Both the position numbers and the translations under genes were made by a program. From positions 1 to 43,465 of the forward strand of contig JADJUC010000019.1 in assembly GCA_016710885.1 (NCBI GenBank): 43,465 nucleotides of DNA, written 5' to 3'. Position 1 is the first letter of the stretch. Each line of letters starts with the position of its first letter. The stretch is from Candidatus Proximibacter danicus. GTDB taxonomy: Bacteria; Pseudomonadota; Gammaproteobacteria; Burkholderiales; Rhodocyclaceae. Below the pieces are notes generated by a model that searched no databases, was not told the DNA's origin, and worked only from the letters and a program-made list of their open reading frames with translations. Shown here piece by piece: positions 28,487-38,593 of the stretch.

Positions 28487-28516
28487 AAAAGGCCGCAGGG
28501 ATCGAAAACTGCGGCC
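28487..28516 (-). terminator. rho-independent terminator after paaK
   Basis: On the minus strand, GGCCGCAG/CTGCGGCC (28491-28498 with 28509-28516) forms an 8-bp perfect stem with a 10-nt loop, followed by TTTT (28487-28490). It sits 21 nt after the phenylacetate-CoA ligase stop. Confidence 0.75.
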
Positions 28517-28537
28517 AATGATAGCGCATGCGGCGAC

Positions 28538-29845
<1,308 letters not shown>

Positions 29846-29929
29846 CGTTTTTGATCCTCCCACAAGCTGCATAGTTTGGGGCGCCAATGCAGACAGCACC
29901 TTGATTTGGATCAGTTGAAGGTTTCCGGT

Positions 29930-30105
29930 TTGGCGGCCGGGGGGGGGGTTGCCCGGCCCGCCTTTGCGGTGCCGACATGATCACCCGTGACAGCGAGGCT
30001 CGCGCCTCCGCCCAAGGCGCCACACCCCCGCCACGCCCGCCCGCGCAGTCGCGCCAATGGGACGGGCATTGAGGGGGGCTGTCGGCGGGGGAGAGCGCCC
30101 TTTCG
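29930..30105. other. second incoherent GC-rich stretch with a 10-G run
   Basis: About 175 bp with a run of 10 G at 29939-29948 and further G/C runs. It ends the M48 peptidase reading frame without a family-like continuation and separates it from paaK. Its character is the same as 26827-27480; probably an assembly artefact replacing a longer real sequence. Confidence 0.6.
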
Positions 30106-30478
30106 CTGGGCCATCGCTGTATCGGACAGCGTTTTGGTGACAGTAGCGGGAATCAGGGGCGCTATTTTTCCGGCAAGCCAAGGCAGCCCGTGTGCGTAAG
30201 CGCCAATACCAGCCGCTATCATGAGTGCCAGCGAAATTAGCGCCCAATGCCAACGGTTTTGCAGGCGCATCGTCAACGAATCGCGCAGGCCGCCGTTTGC
30301 CAGCATTACCTTCATTTCCGCAATGTTCTCGACTTCGCAGCGTGCTCCCCCGGGTAGCTCGACGCAGCGGGGTGTTGCTTGCCAGGGTCCCCACGGGTCA
30401 GGCCTAGCGCGCGAATACGCGGTCGACATGCGTTACGAGCCGGCTGCTTTGCCCGTCGTAGTAGAAGGCGGCGAGCAT
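30106..30478 (-). pseudogene. M48-type metallopeptidase, N-terminal fragment
   Basis: Starts at 30478 (MLAAFYYDGQSSRLVTHVD), immediately after the DUF898 gene's stop. In another frame it continues with ATPRCVELPGGARCEVEN, LRDSLTMRLQNRWHWALISL and a membrane helix (ALISLALMIAAGIGAYAH), then LPWLAGKIAPLIPATVTKTL. This matches the N-terminal membrane part of bacterial M48 peptidases that commonly follow DUF898/YjgN genes. A frame slip or short loss lies near 30405-30420. The HEXXH catalytic domain is absent because the reading frame enters the incoherent stretch at about 30105. Confidence 0.65.
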
Positions 30479-31796
30479 TTACAATGCGATGTCCAGCGCA
30501 TCCATCGTCTCGCCGCCAAAGGCCTCGGGGTCGTCTCCCCGGTTTGCCAAAATTTCATCGAGCTGGTTGGCGCCGACGACGGTCAGATTGCGAGCGCGAA
30601 AATGTGCCAGACGAATTTGTGCCAGTGGCCAGAAGAATCCCAGTGTCAGTAGTGTCAGCATCCAGTTGCTGAAGACGATAGCTAGATAGCGGCTCACTTT
30701 CTGTGTGCTGTGGAAGCGAATCGCGCCTGAATGGGTGTGGTTCCACAGCAAATTGGTGCCGACTACTCGCGTATAGGGAAGCAGTATGAGCAGAAAAAAC
30801 AGGACGATGCCGACAGACAGTAGAGCGCCCCAGCTTAACAGGGCGAGACCGAGCATCATGGCGCCGCCGATCAAGCCTGCCTTGGCGACGATACCGTAGG
30901 CTCCGACAACGGCTGCTCCGGCGAATAGCAGCCAAAGTATCAATGGCAGTGCCAGTCCGCGATAAAAACCTTGGCACCGGCTTCAAATCGACAGGGCTTG
31001 TCGCCAAAGCAAAGATGGTTGGCAACGAAGCGTTTCTGCCTGTACAGGAATGCAGGAAAGTACAGGCCGAGGGTCAGTACGCTTAGCCCCCCGTGCAGCA
31101 GATAGAGAGATAGCGCCTGGCGGTAGCTGCCGGAGAATGTGAAGCGAATGCCACGGTAGCTGGTGTTATGCGCGCGGAAGCGCATCGAACGTACCAGTAG
31201 CCATGGAAAGACAAGCAAGCTGCAGAGTGAGGCTGCAGCGTGAACGGCGGAGCCAAGGTGTTCGGCCAGGCTGACCAAGGCGAATAAAGCCACCATCAGT
31301 ACGCGTCCCTTGAGGATCGCTTTCGGGTTGCCGTGATAGTCGAACGTTGCGCCATCGAGAACGAAGTTTCGGTGGAAATATTTCTCCCGGCGCACTTTTG
31401 CCCATGCCGAGTAGATGCCCAGGGTCAGCAGCGAAAGCGCGATATTTACCAGCCATATGCGCAGGTACTCGTCTCCTTTGCCACGGAATTCAAAAGTGGA
31501 TTCGGTGCTGAACGTAGCAGGGGAAGCCGTTACTGCAGCGACTTTGCCCGTATCGATTATGGCGCTGGGCAGGCGCGGCGCTTCTGTACGAATCCGGTCA
31601 TAGGCCGCCCGTGTGCCGGATGTGCCAGTACCTGGTATGCCGTTCGCAGTGCATCGAGGTGCTCGACCGGCAGCGGCTTGCCTTCACTTAGCCGCCGCTT
31701 GAAACGGGAAATGGCCTTGGCATAGGCTGCTTGTATTTCCTCCAGGCCGGCATCTGTGGCTATGCCGAGCAGCGTGTAGTGGCACATGGCATGCAT
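30479..31796 (-). CDS. J-like domain fused to DUF898 (YjgN-type) membrane protein, frameshifted
   Basis: Restoring one base at about 31605 (after LAHPAH) and one T in the run at 30964-30968 (KVF then YRGLALPLILWLL) gives about 438 residues. The N-terminal 65 residues resemble a J domain: CHYTLLGIATDAGLEEIQAA, LRTAYQVL, then RAAYDRIRTE, but without the HPD motif. After a linker, DUF898 begins with FEFRGKGDEYLRIWLVNIAL and LGIYSAWAKVRREKYFHRNF, repeated in the second half (MLTLLTLGFFWPLAQIRLAH), with several membrane helices. The M48 peptidase begins at the adjacent base. Function unknown. Start at 31796 or 31787. Confidence 0.75.
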
Positions 31797-31928
31797 TTGT
31801 GTCGTCGTTTTTCTTTTGGTTGTGGCGGGTTGTTTTCGCCTTCCCTTGGTGAGGCGACAGACTATCCATTTCGGATATTCACTGCAAGCGCCCGGACGGG
31901 TCGAATGGGTGTGCGATACTTTCGCCCC

Positions 31929-33266
31929 ATGCTCGCCACCCAATCCCGCGCCATCGTCGGCCACGCCTTGCCCATCCTGATCGCCCAGTTGGCGTCGACG
32001 GGCATGATGGTCATCGATACCGTCCTGCTCGGCCACCACGGCACCGTTGATCTGGCGGCGGTGGCGGTGGGCGGCGGCATCTACATCGCGGTGGTCTTTG
32101 CGCTGGTCGGCATCCTGCAGGCGGTGGCGCCGACGGTGGCACATCACGTTGGCGCCAAGCGTGAAGGCGAGGTGGCCGGGGCCTTGCAACAGACGATCTG
32201 GCTGGCGCTGGCGCTCTCGCTGCCGGGCATGCTCGTGCTGTGGTTTCCCGACCCCATCCTGGCGCTATCGACCATCGAGCCGGCGGTGGAGGAAAAGCTC
32301 CGAGTCTATCTGCGCATCCTCGCCTGCGGCATGCCGGCGGCACTGCTTTACCGGACCTTCTACTCCTTCGCCAACGCCCTGCGCCGGCCCCGGCCGATGA
32401 TGGTCATCAGCCTCGGCAATACGCTGCTGCACGGGATGCTGGCGTGGTCGCTGGTCAGCGGCCAGTTTGGCGAGCCGATGGGCGCCATCGGCTGCGGGAT
32501 CTCGAACATGCTGGTTAACTGGGTCGGTTGCCTGGCCGCCGCCACCTGGTTGCGCTTTTCGCCGGCGCTGGCGAAATACCAGCCGTTCACGCACTGGCAG
32601 CGCCCGCGCTGGCAGCCGATCCGCGAGCTGTTGCGCCTCGGGCTGCCGATGGGTTTCTCCAACTTCGTCGAGATCACCTCCTTTACCCTCATCGCCCTGT
32701 TTGTCGCGCAGCTTGGCGCAACGGTGGTTGCCGGCCACCGCATCGTCGCCAACCTGGCCGCGCTCTGCTACATGCTGCCGCTGGCGCTGGCCATCGCCAC
32801 GCTGGCCCAGGTCGGGCAGGCCGCCGGCGCGCGAGACTGGCCGCGTGCGCGCGCCGCCATTGCCGCCGGGCTGCTGCTTGCCGGCGGGCTGTCGACTCTG
32901 CTTGGTGTGGCGCTGTGGCTCGCCGCCGAACCCATCGTTTATGCCTACACGGTCGATCCGGCCGTGCGCGCGGTGTCGCTGGGGTTGATCGCCTACATTG
33001 CCATCTACCAGTTTTTCGACGCGGTCCAGACCATCGCCGCTTATGCGCTGCGCGGCTACAAGATCACCTTCGCGCCGATGCTGGTGCATACCGTTGCCTT
33101 CTGGGGCGTCGGCCTCTTTGGTGGCTGGTGGCTCGCCTTCCAGGCGCCGCAGCCGATGGGGGTGGAAGGTTTCTGGCTGGCCTCGCTGGCCAGCCTGGTG
33201 GTGGCAGCGCTGCTCATCGGCGGGCTGCTCTGGCGCGCGACGGGGCTGGTACGCGAGGCGCCGTGA
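31929..33266 (+). CDS. MATE family efflux transporter (NorM-like)
   Basis: 445-residue membrane protein with 12 predicted helices. It has the two-fold repeat of MATE exporters: ILIAQLASTGMMVIDTVLLG in the first half and LGLPMGFSNFVEITSFTLIA in the second, plus AVAPTVAHHVGAKREGEVAG. MATE proteins export cationic drugs or metabolites using sodium or protons. ATG at 31929 is preferred over upstream in-frame codons, which lie in the 132-bp promoter region shared with the divergent J/DUF898 gene. Confidence 0.92.
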   Translation: MLATQSRAIVGHALPILIAQLASTGMMVIDTVLLGHHGTVDLAAVAVGGGIYIAVVFALVGILQAVAPTVAHHVGAKREGEVAGALQQTIWLALALSLPGMLVLWFPDPILALSTIEPAVEEKLRVYLRILACGMPAALLYRTFYSFANALRRPRPMMVISLGNTLLHGMLAWSLVSGQFGEPMGAIGCGISNMLVNWVGCLAAATWLRFSPALAKYQPFTHWQRPRWQPIRELLRLGLPMGFSNFVEITSFTLIALFVAQLGATVVAGHRIVANLAALCYMLPLALAIATLAQVGQAAGARDWPRARAAIAAGLLLAGGLSTLLGVALWLAAEPIVYAYTVDPAVRAVSLGLIAYIAIYQFFDAVQTIAAYALRGYKITFAPMLVHTVAFWGVGLFGGWWLAFQAPQPMGVEGFWLASLASLVVAALLIGGLLWRATGLVREAP

Positions 33267-33280
33267 ACCGGGGTCTGGCG

Positions 33281-33369
33281 TGGCGGAATATGCAATGTTT
33301 TGAGTCAGTCGCCCATGGATACAGGGCTGCGGCGATTTTGTCGTTTGGCGTAATTTGCACGATTTGAGT
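33281..33369 (+). repeat. imperfect tandem direct repeat upstream of the OsmC-YcaO gene
   Basis: Two copies of a 24-25 nt word, TGGCGGAATATGCAATG... (33281-33305) and TGGCGTAATTTGCACGA... (33346-33369), both ending TTTGAGT, start 65 bp apart in the 162-bp gap before the gene at 33429. Spacing and position suggest paired regulator sites, but no known operator was recognised. Confidence 0.4.
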
Positions 33370-33428
33370 GGGCGCCGCCCCGGATAGTCGTTATTGACTC
33401 GTTTTAAACCCTAATCTGGAATCCCCGC

Positions 33429-35645
33429 ATGGAAATCAAAGTCAACTTTCTCGACAAGCTTCGTCTTGAGGCCAAGTTCGACGACTTCACCGTTATCTCC
33501 GACCAGCCGATCCGCTACAAGGGCGACGGCTCGGCGCCGGGGCCGTTCGATTACTTCCTGGCCTCCTCGGCCTTGTGTGCGGCTTACTTCGTCAAGCTGT
33601 ACTGCGACACGCGCGGCATTCCCACCGAGAACATCCGCCTGTCGCAGAACAACATTGTCGATCCGGAAAACCGCTACAAGCAGATCTTCAAGATCCAGGT
33701 CGAGTTGCCAGCGGAACTCTCCGCCAAGGACCGGCTGGGCATCCTGCGCTCGATCGACCGCTGCACGGTGAAAAAGGCGGTGCAAGCCGGCCCCGATTTC
33801 TTGATCGAGGAAGTGGAAAACCTCGATGCCGATGCGCAGGCGCTGCTGACGCTGGGTCGGGGTACGAGTGCGGATGCGGAACGGCACACCTACATCATGG
33901 GCAAGGATCTGCCGCTGGAGCAGACCATCGCCAACATGACTGCGTTTCTCGCCGGCCTCGGCATCAAGATCGAGATCGCCTCGTGGCGCAATCTGGTGCC
34001 CAACGTGTGGTCGCTGCATATCCGCGATGCGCACTCGCCGATGTGCTTCACCAATGGCAAGGGATCGACCAAGGAAAGCGCGCTGGCTTCCGCGCTGGGC
34101 GAATACATCGAGCGGCTGAGCTGCAACCATTTCTACACCCACCAGTACTGGGGCGAGGACATCGCCACCGCCGACTTCGTGCATTATCCGGACGAGCGCT
34201 GGTTCAAGCCCGGAAAGAAGGATGCGCTGCCGGCCGGCATCCTCGACGAATACTGCCTCGAAATCTATAACCCGGATGGCGAATTGCGCGGCTCGCATCT
34301 GTACGACACCAACTCCGGCAATGTGGAGCGCGGCATCTGTGCGCTGCCCTATGTGCGCCAGTCGGATGGCGAGGTGGTGTATTTCCCGACCAACCTGATC
34401 GACAACCTGTACCTCAGCAACGGCATGAGCGCCGGCAATACGCTGCCGGAAGCGCAGGTGCAGTGCCTGTCGGAAATCTTCGAGCGTGCGGTAAAGCGCG
34501 AGATCATCGAAGGCGAGATCGCGCTGCCCGATGTGCCGCCCGAAGTGCTGGCCAAATACCCCGGCATCGTCGCCGGCATCGAGGCGCTGGAAAAGCAGGG
34601 CTTTCCGGTGCTGGTGAAGGATGCGTCGCTGGGCGGCGAGTTTCCGGTGATGTGCGTCACCTTGATGAACCCGCATACCGGCGGCGTGTTTGCGTCGTTC
34701 GGGGCGCACCCCAGCCTGGAGGTGGCGCTTGAGCGCAGCCTGACCGAGCTGCTGCAGGGGCGCAGTTTCGAAGGGCTGAACGATCTGCCGCAGCCCACCT
34801 TCGAGTCCAACGCCGTCACTGAGCCGAACAACTTCGTCGAACACTTCATCGACTCCAGCGGCGTGGTGTCGTGGCGCTTCTTCTCTGCCAAGGCGGATTA
34901 CGAGTTCGTCGAGTGGGATTTTTCCGGCCACGGTGAAAATTCGAACAGCGATGAGGCAGCAACCCTGTTCGGCATTCTCGAAGGCATGGGCAAGGAAGTG
35001 TACATGGCGGTGTATGACCAGCTCGGCGCAACGGCTGTTCGCATCCTGGTGCCGGGTTATTCGGAAATCTATCCGGTGGAAGATCTGATCTGGGACAACA
35101 CCAACAAGGCGCTGGCCTTCCGCGAGGACATCCTGAACCTGCATCGCCTCGACGACGCGGGACTGGAAGACTTGCTGGAACGTCTGGAAGAAGGCGAACT
35201 CGACGACTACACCGACATCATCACCCTGATCGGCATCGAGTTTGACGAGAACACCGCCTGGGGCCAGCTCACGGTTCTGGAGCTGAAGCTGCTGATCAAT
35301 CTCGCCCTCAAGCAATTTGAAGCGGCACAGGATCTGGTGGGCGCCTTCCTGCAATACAACGAAAATACGGCCGAGCGCGGCTTGTTCTACCAGGCCATGA
35401 GTGTGGTGCTGGAGGTGCTGCTGGACGACGAGCTGGAACTGGCCGACTACGAAGCCAATTTCCGCCGCATGTATGGCAACCCGCGCATGGATGCGGTGCT
35501 GGGGTCGGTGGACGGCAGCGTGCGCTTCTTCGGATTGACGCCAACGAGCATGAAACTGGAAGGGCTTGAACGGCACCAGCGCCTGATCGACAGCTACAGG
35601 AAACTGCACACGGCGCGGGCCAAGGTTTCCTCCGCAATGAAATAG
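33429..35645 (+). CDS. OsmC domain/YcaO domain fusion protein
   Basis: 738 residues. Residues 1-150 resemble OsmC/Ohr peroxiredoxins, with the two redox cysteines at Cys50 (YFLASSALC) and Cys112 (IDRCTVKKAV). From about 195 a YcaO domain follows: TNGKGSTKESALASALGEYI with its acidic ATP/Mg ligands at Glu216, Glu225 and Glu228, and QVQCLSEIFERAVKREII. The C-terminal part (from about 560) is acidic and helical. E. coli YcaO (about 586 residues) contributes to beta-methylthiolation of ribosomal protein S12; other YcaO enzymes activate backbone amides. The fusion is a known but poorly studied architecture. No precursor peptide gene or cyclodehydratase partner is visible. The kinase gene follows after 16 nt. 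Confidence 0.9.
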   Translation: MEIKVNFLDKLRLEAKFDDFTVISDQPIRYKGDGSAPGPFDYFLASSALCAAYFVKLYCDTRGIPTENIRLSQNNIVDPENRYKQIFKIQVELPAELSAKDRLGILRSIDRCTVKKAVQAGPDFLIEEVENLDADAQALLTLGRGTSADAERHTYIMGKDLPLEQTIANMTAFLAGLGIKIEIASWRNLVPNVWSLHIRDAHSPMCFTNGKGSTKESALASALGEYIERLSCNHFYTHQYWGEDIATADFVHYPDERWFKPGKKDALPAGILDEYCLEIYNPDGELRGSHLYDTNSGNVERGICALPYVRQSDGEVVYFPTNLIDNLYLSNGMSAGNTLPEAQVQCLSEIFERAVKREIIEGEIALPDVPPEVLAKYPGIVAGIEALEKQGFPVLVKDASLGGEFPVMCVTLMNPHTGGVFASFGAHPSLEVALERSLTELLQGRSFEGLNDLPQPTFESNAVTEPNNFVEHFIDSSGVVSWRFFSAKADYEFVEWDFSGHGENSNSDEAATLFGILEGMGKEVYMAVYDQLGATAVRILVPGYSEIYPVEDLIWDNTNKALAFREDILNLHRLDDAGLEDLLERLEEGELDDYTDIITLIGIEFDENTAWGQLTVLELKLLINLALKQFEAAQDLVGAFLQYNENTAERGLFYQAMSVVLEVLLDDELELADYEANFRRMYGNPRMDAVLGSVDGSVRFFGLTPTSMKLEGLERHQRLIDSYRKLHTARAKVSSAMK

Positions 35646-35661
35646 TGGTTTCATTTCGCCC

Positions 35662-36876
35662 ATGAACACTTCCTCCTTTCCCGGCCAGCTCGGCAAATAC
35701 CGTATCGACGGCATCCTCGGCGAGGGCTCGATGGGCGTTGTCTATCGCGGCTTCGACCCTGAGCTGGATCGTCGGGTGGCGATCAAGACGCTGCACAAGG
35801 ATGTTCTCGCCGGCCCCAACGGAGCCGAGATGTTCGAGCGTTTCAAGCGCGAGGCCAAGGCCGGCATTCGCCTGTCACACAAGCATGTGGTTACCGTTTA
35901 TGAGTTCGGCGAAGACAGCCAGCAGGCCTTCATGGCCATGGAGCTGATCGACGGCCAGTCGCTGCGCGAACTGAACGCACAACGCGCACCCTGGCCGTTG
36001 CTGGAAGCGTTGGAACTGGCGCACCAGTTGCTGGAGGCGCTGGATTTCTTTCACGAGCGCGGCGTTGTCCATCGTGACATCAAGCCGGCGAACATCATGG
36101 TTGACGCGGCCGGCCGCCTGACTGTCACCGATTTCGGCATTGCCCGTACCGACGCCTCCGAGCTGACGCAAGTCGGCACCATTCTCGGCACGCCGTCCTA
36201 CATGTCGCCGGAGCAGATCACCGGCCAGCCGATCGACGGGCGCAGCGACCTCTTCTCCGTCGGCGTCATCCTCTATGAAATGCTGACGGCGACGAAACCC
36301 TTTCGCGGCGAAGTCATCACCATTGCCCACAACATCGTCTGCGAACCGCACCCCGAGCCGTCTTCGCTGAACGCGACACTACCGCCGGCCATCGACCGCC
36401 TGTTCCGGCGCGCGCTGGCGAAGAAACCCGACGAACGTTTCCGCAACGGCGCCGAGTTCCGCGAGGCCCTGCGCGAGATGCTGGCGATGATCCTGCCGCG
36501 CGCCGACGGCACGCCGCCGACGGCGGACTACACCATCCGGCTTCCCGCTGCCGGCGATACCGCACGCGCAAAAGCGGTCGCCGCTGCAACTCCTTTGGCT
36601 GCCACCCCCGAACCTGCAGCGGCGCCGCTGCCGGCCGATGAACCCTCAACCCCGAGTCAGCAGCTCTTCAGTCGCTGCCCGAAATGCCGCGCGGTATTCG
36701 ATTCCCCAAGACCCTGGAACGCGATTTGTTCCGGCTGCGGCATGGCACTTTTCGAGGCCGCCAAAAGCATGCGCAAGCCCGGCACCAGAGCGGCTCCCGC
36801 GCGTTCAGGTTCCCCATGGTGGCTGGCAGCCATCGTCCTCGCCTTCATCGTTGCGCTTGTCGTGCTGTTGCGCTGA
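35662..36876 (+). CDS. membrane-anchored Ser/Thr protein kinase with zinc ribbon
   Basis: 404 residues. Hanks-type kinase domain (about 13-275): glycine loop GEGSMGVVY, Lys42 in VAIKTL, catalytic Asp139 in VHRDIKPANI, DFG at 157-159, then GTPSYMSPEQITG. After an Ala/Pro linker there is a four-Cys zinc ribbon (CPKCRAVF...CSGC, about 339-359) and one C-terminal membrane helix (WWLAAIVLAFIVALVVLL), so the kinase faces the cytoplasm with no external sensor domain. The gene lies 16 nt downstream of the OsmC-YcaO gene and is likely co-transcribed. Substrates unknown. Confidence 0.9.
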   Translation: MNTSSFPGQLGKYRIDGILGEGSMGVVYRGFDPELDRRVAIKTLHKDVLAGPNGAEMFERFKREAKAGIRLSHKHVVTVYEFGEDSQQAFMAMELIDGQSLRELNAQRAPWPLLEALELAHQLLEALDFFHERGVVHRDIKPANIMVDAAGRLTVTDFGIARTDASELTQVGTILGTPSYMSPEQITGQPIDGRSDLFSVGVILYEMLTATKPFRGEVITIAHNIVCEPHPEPSSLNATLPPAIDRLFRRALAKKPDERFRNGAEFREALREMLAMILPRADGTPPTADYTIRLPAAGDTARAKAVAAATPLAATPEPAAAPLPADEPSTPSQQLFSRCPKCRAVFDSPRPWNAICSGCGMALFEAAKSMRKPGTRAAPARSGSPWWLAAIVLAFIVALVVLLR

Positions 36877-36890
36877 GGTTGTTGCTGCCG

Positions 36891-37292
36891 ATGTCTGCGC
36901 ATTTCACCGTCACCCTCGATGAAGTCGAGATCACCGCCATCCGCGCTCAGGGCGCGGGCGGGCAGAACGTCAACAAGGTGTCGAATGCCGTGCACCTGCG
37001 CTTCGACATCGCCGCCTCGTCGCTGCCGGAAGACATCCGCGAGCGTCTGCTCAAACTAGGCGATCAGCGCATCAGCAAGGAAGGCGTGGTCATCATCAAG
37101 GCGCAGGAATTCCGCAGCCTGGAGAAGAACCGTGGTGAAGCCCTGCGCCGCCTGCAGGAGCTGATCGACAGCGTGGCGGTGGTGCCAAAGAAACGGCGAC
37201 CCACCAAGCCCACGCGCGGCTCGGTGACGCGGCGGCTGGAAGGCAAGGCCAAGCGTGGCGCGATCAAGGCCGGGCGGGGGCGGGTCGAGTAG
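36891..37292 (+). CDS. arfB: alternative ribosome-rescue factor ArfB (YaeJ)
   Basis: 133-residue peptidyl-tRNA hydrolase that frees stalled ribosomes. The catalytic GGQ is in IRAQGAGGQNVNKVSNAVHL near residue 24. The C-terminal tail is rich in Lys and Arg (KKRRPTKPTRGSVTRRLEGK), as needed to enter the empty mRNA channel; this tail distinguishes ArfB from release factors. Start at 36891, 14 nt after the kinase stop. It ends 26 nt from the convergent TolC-like gene. Confidence 0.94.
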   Translation: MSAHFTVTLDEVEITAIRAQGAGGQNVNKVSNAVHLRFDIAASSLPEDIRERLLKLGDQRISKEGVVIIKAQEFRSLEKNRGEALRRLQELIDSVAVVPKKRRPTKPTRGSVTRRLEGKAKRGAIKAGRGRVE

Positions 37293-37318
37293 TCATTGCC
37301 TCGCCGGTTTGCCGCCGG

Positions 37319-38593
37319 TCAGTTGTGCCCCGGATGCTCCTCATCGAGCGCCCACAGGCGATGGGCATCCAGCATCAGTCGATAGCGGAGTTCGAAGGTT
37401 TCCAGCTGTGCCAGCCGCGCGGCAAGCTGCGCCTCGTTGGCCAGTCGACGCGCTGTCAGCATGTCGCTGAGGTTGCCTTCGCCGAGCGTGTAGGCACGTG
37501 CCGTCATATCGGCGGCGCGCGTCAGCCTCTCGGCTGCACTTCTGTTGGCCTGCCAGGTGACGAGTGCCGCAACTGCCGACTGGTAGAGGGCGGCGGCCTC
37601 GGCCGATACTTTCTGCCGTGCTGCTGCTTCGCGATGGCTGGTGGCAGCCGCCTGTGCAACGGCGCCATCGGCGGCAGCACGACGGCCGCCGCCGGGCAAC
37701 GGGATGCTGATGTAGGCACCGACGATATGGTCTTCGCCGCCGCGCTCGGTCGACATGTGCAGGCCAAAGGTCGGGTCCGGCATGCGGTCCCGGTCCGAAC
37801 GCGTGGCGGCAATCTGCGCCTTGCGGGTTTCGCCGCGGGCCATGCCGAGTTCGTGGCTGTGCGTGAGGATTTCGTCGACCCATTCGTTCAGATCGCCGGC
37901 GATGGCCGGGGGCTCCGCTGTGTGGCCCGGCTCGCTGAGCGGCAGGCCGGGAAAGCGCCGCTGCAGATCGGTGGCAGCATTGTCCTTGCGTACGCGCGCC
38001 TGTGCGGCCTGTGCTTCGGCCTGCGCCAGCGCAGCATCGGTCTGGATCGCTTCCAGCCGGGCGGCATCGCCCAGTTGCTGGCGCCGCTGTGTGGCCTTCG
38101 TCTGTTTCGCGAGCAGGCTCACCTGGGCATCCCATTGGGCAGCGGCGGCGCTTTCCTTGAGCCAGAGAAACCAGCTTTTCAGCAGCCCGCGTCCGGTCTC
38201 ATGCAGCGCATCGCCGCGAGAGGTTTCAGCGAGGGCAACGCCGGCCGAGCCGAGTTCTGCATCGTCAGCGGCTTTCCCCGGCAGGCGCAGCGGCCGCTCC
38301 AGCGCGGCATTCCATTCGCCGAAACGCTCTTCCTGGCTGAGCGGCGGGTTGCTGCGTCGCTGCTGGCCACCGAGGCGAATGTTCCACTCGTAGTTCCCGG
38401 CTTCGAGGCGGCTGCGGTTCGCTTCCTCGGCGCGAATCTGGCTGGTTGATGCCTGCACCATCGGGTTTGCACGCAACACCTTGGCGACAAGATCCGCGGG
38501 CGGCAGGTAGGGCATCTGTTCGGCGGCCAATACGTGGCTGCTCAACGAACCGAGCAGGGCGATGGCGCAAAGTGTCGTTGTAGGATTTTTCAT
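37319..38593 (-). CDS. TolC family outer-membrane efflux protein (CzcC-like)
   Basis: 424-residue outer-membrane channel subunit of the metal efflux system. Signal peptide about 1-23 (ending HVLAAEQ). Two long coiled-coil regions with heptad-like Ala/Gln/Glu patterns (AALAQAEAQAAQARVRKDNA, AEAAALYQSAVAAL) and the C-terminal GEGNLSDMLTARRLANEAQ match the OEP repeats. Start at 38593 (MKNPTTTLCAIALLG), overlapping the DUF3240 gene by 4 nt. Last gene of the minus-strand operon. Confidence 0.9.
   Translation of the reverse strand: MKNPTTTLCAIALLGSLSSHVLAAEQMPYLPPADLVAKVLRANPMVQASTSQIRAEEANRSRLEAGNYEWNIRLGGQQRRSNPPLSQEERFGEWNAALERPLRLPGKAADDAELGSAGVALAETSRGDALHETGRGLLKSWFLWLKESAAAAQWDAQVSLLAKQTKATQRRQQLGDAARLEAIQTDAALAQAEAQAAQARVRKDNAATDLQRRFPGLPLSEPGHTAEPPAIAGDLNEWVDEILTHSHELGMARGETRKAQIAATRSDRDRMPDPTFGLHMSTERGGEDHIVGAYISIPLPGGGRRAAADGAVAQAAATSHREAAARQKVSAEAAALYQSAVAALVTWQANRSAAERLTRAADMTARAYTLGEGNLSDMLTARRLANEAQLAARLAQLETFELRYRLMLDAHRLWALDEEHPGHN

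Noticed and set aside
33267..33428. Sigma-54 (-24/-12) promoter before the OsmC-YcaO gene
   Set aside because: GG and GC pairs exist in both repeats, but their spacing is 8 nt rather than 10.
33411..35714. A 767-codon open frame antisense to the OsmC-YcaO gene
   Set aside because: A long open frame on the opposite strand is expected in GC-rich coding DNA. Its protein is rich in His, Gln, Arg and Val without domains, while the sense frame has clear OsmC and YcaO motifs.
37293..37318. Bidirectional terminator between arfB and the TolC-like gene
   Set aside because: Only a short imperfect CCGG palindrome is present, without a T run on either side.
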